A DNA stretch of 60,127 nucleotides from JAVKLU01 sp031538895 (GTDB taxonomy: Bacteria; Pseudomonadota; Gammaproteobacteria; Burkholderiales; Burkholderiaceae): assembly GCA_031538895.1 (NCBI GenBank), contig JAVKLU010000081.1, forward strand, positions 1 through 60,127. The letters are read 5' to 3'. Shown piece after piece: positions 58,911-60,127 of the stretch. Below the pieces are notes generated by a model. That model was not told the DNA's origin, made no database searches, and was given only the letters and a program-made list of their open reading frames with translations. The position numbers and the translations under genes are program-made. Each line of letters starts with the position of its first letter. The stretch's first letter is position 1.

Positions 58911-60127
58911 GTCTGATCTGCCTCATCTTTTGGTGCACTCCAGCCATAATTTATCCATTGACGAACCAAACCGCGTGCTTCGGATTGATTTAATAGTGAC
59001 GGCGACAAGCGTCCCGCACGCATCACCATAATTCGATCAGATATATTAAAAATTTCATCCAAGTCAGAGGACACCAATAAGACGGTTCCACCTTGATTGC
59101 GCAAAGTCATCAAAGATTGATAAATTTCTGCTCGCGCACGCGTCTCGATTCCGACCGTCGGATCGTGTAACAACAAAACCGAAGGCGCGTGATGAATTTC
59201 TCGCCCAATCACAAATTTTTGCATATTCCCTGAGGATAAATGTCGTAGTGGTTCGTGCACATTTAAGCTATTCACCGAAAGTTGTTCAACCACCTCCAGT
59301 GTCTTTTTTTCAATGCGCGCACGCGGATAAAACCAACTGGCGCCAATATTTTTAGGATTCAAGCGCAGATTGCGCAATAAATCCCAATTTTTGACATACG
59401 ACATCGCACTTGCAAACGGCGGCACCCAGCCCAAGCCGATTCGCCGACGTGTCGCCGCAGGCAAGCTTGACATCTTGCGCCCCAACAAGCGAGATGAGCC
59501 GCGCGTCGGACCCAAAGGATGACCCACTAAATACGCCAATAACTCGGCTTGACCATGCCTACTCAATCCCGCGATACCAACAATTTCGCGTTGATTCAAG
59601 GAAAAATTAACTCCTCGCAAAGGCATATCTCCGCCACCCGAGATATCACTTAATTGAAATATCTCAGAACCTGGCGCATAACTTGTCTGCTGCAAAATAG
59701 GCAACTCTTCACCAACCATCATTCTCGACAAATAGCGATCAGACTCTTTACGCGGATCGCACTCCGCCACGATATGACCATCACGCAAAATCGAGCATCG
59801 GGTGCACAGCTCTCGAATTTCATCAAATTTATGCGACACCAACAAGACGCTGCCACCTTTCATCGCAAATTGAGAAAGCACCGCAAAGATGCGCTCTTTA
59901 GTGATGGTATCCGCTCCATACATCGCGTCATCCAACACCAACACTTTGGGTTGACACAGCAAGGCGCGAAAAATTTCGACACTGCGCTGAACATTTTCAG
60001 GCAAACTCCCCATCCGCACTTTGAGAATTTTATTCAGATTCAATGCGAGCGACAATTGTCGAATCAATTCGTCAGAGGGCATGCGCGCTTTATCGCGTTG
60101 CGGCAAAGCTAATAAAACATTTTCCCA
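58907..60127 (-). CDS. BMP-type ABC transporter ATPase (partial, cut by window end)
   Basis: The C-terminal part of a double ABC ATPase (YufO/RbsA-like), over 400 residues within the window; the start is beyond the right edge. The first domain has a degenerate signature (LPENVQRSVEI for LSVGQQQRVEI) and a Walker B LVLDDAMYGAD without the catalytic Glu. The second domain has GIAGLSRHGQAELL, a signature HLSSGNMQKFVIGRE and LLHDPTVGIE. Coupled to the permease by a 4-bp overlap. Confidence 0.85.
   Translation of the reverse strand, partial: WENVLLALPQRDKARMPSDELIRQLSLALNLNKILKVRMGSLPENVQRSVEIFRALLCQPKVLVLDDAMYGADTITKERIFAVLSQFAMKGGSVLLVSHKFDEIRELCTRCSILRDGHIVAECDPRKESDRYLSRMMVGEELPILQQTSYAPGSEIFQLSDISGGGDMPLRGVNFSLNQREIVGIAGLSRHGQAELLAYLVGHPLGPTRGSSRLLGRKMSSLPAATRRRIGLGWVPPFASAMSYVKNWDLLRNLRLNPKNIGASWFYPRARIEKKTLEVVEQLSVNSLNVHEPLRHLSSGNMQKFVIGREIHHAPSVLLLHDPTVGIETRARAEIYQSLMTLRNQGGTVLLVSSDLDEIFNISDRIMVMRAGRLSPSLLNQSEARGLVRQWINYGWSAPKDEADQT

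Overview
This 60 kb window looks like a chromosomal segment of a betaproteobacterium, most likely Burkholderiales. The basis is gene order and protein families: tyrA-aroA-cmk-rpsA-ihfB, truB-acpS-pdxJ-recO-era-rnc-lepB-lepA, RpoH with its QRKLFF box, a lysine/alanine-repeat histone H1-like protein and an sbp-cysTWA sulfate transporter. Base composition is moderate, a little under 50% GC by eye. No species is assigned.

Left edge (1-1380): the end of an integrated element. It has the 3' end of a small AlpA-like regulator gene, a tyrosine recombinase, and tRNA-Leu(CAG), whose 3' end is the probable attachment site. The element continues to the left of the window.

Housekeeping block, minus strand (1390-30685): ksgA, midA, dacB, fabH, plsX, rpmF, anmK, ihfB, rpsA, cmk, aroA, tyrA, a glutathione S-transferase, a short Ppx/GppA protein, ppiD, rpoH, a YqeY protein, rpsU, ilvE, truB, acpS, pdxJ, recO, era, rnc, lepB, lepA, a PhoB-like regulator and a PLP-dependent sulfhydrylase. 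Many neighbours overlap by 4 bp (ATGA), which indicates translationally coupled operons. The stable-RNA and ribosomal-protein promoters that can be read share a TAGAAT/TATAAT/TATGAT -10 followed by a GC-rich discriminator.

Plus-strand block (30918-39818): an LTA-synthase-like sulfatase-fold membrane enzyme, pgpA, corA, fbp, a DUF2905 protein, a FimT-like pseudopilin, an ArnT-like glycosyltransferase, tRNA-Leu(UAG) and an exported MsrA-thioredoxin-MsrB fusion.

Accessory segment (about 39860-43500): small unrelated genes, all on the minus strand: a Tat-exported agmatine deiminase, a DUF2335 membrane protein, an SRPBCC protein, hicBA, a small membrane protein and gene remnants. They are separated by attC-like sites. 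I read this as a cassette array without an integron integrase (CALIN-like), now decaying.

Right part (43548-60127): the sulfate ABC transporter (cysA, cysW, cysT, two sulfate-binding proteins), alr, rlmD, nudB, an S1/P1 nuclease, a YggT protein, the histone H1-like gene, a DMT-family exporter, mnmA, and a BMP-type ABC transporter permease and ATPase cut by the window end.

The clearest uncatalogued feature is a family of five 143-bp, almost fully palindromic MITE-like elements at 5964, 26612, 44757, 45807 and 49327. Four of them have exact 4-bp target duplications and the fifth matches at 3 of 4 bases. A sixth, diverged 177-bp relative lies at 55451. Two copies sit at the stop codons of essential or operon genes (lepA, cysW), and two are inside the cysTWA operon. 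A second pattern is in-frame 12-bp tandem repeats in the linkers or extensions of several housekeeping proteins.
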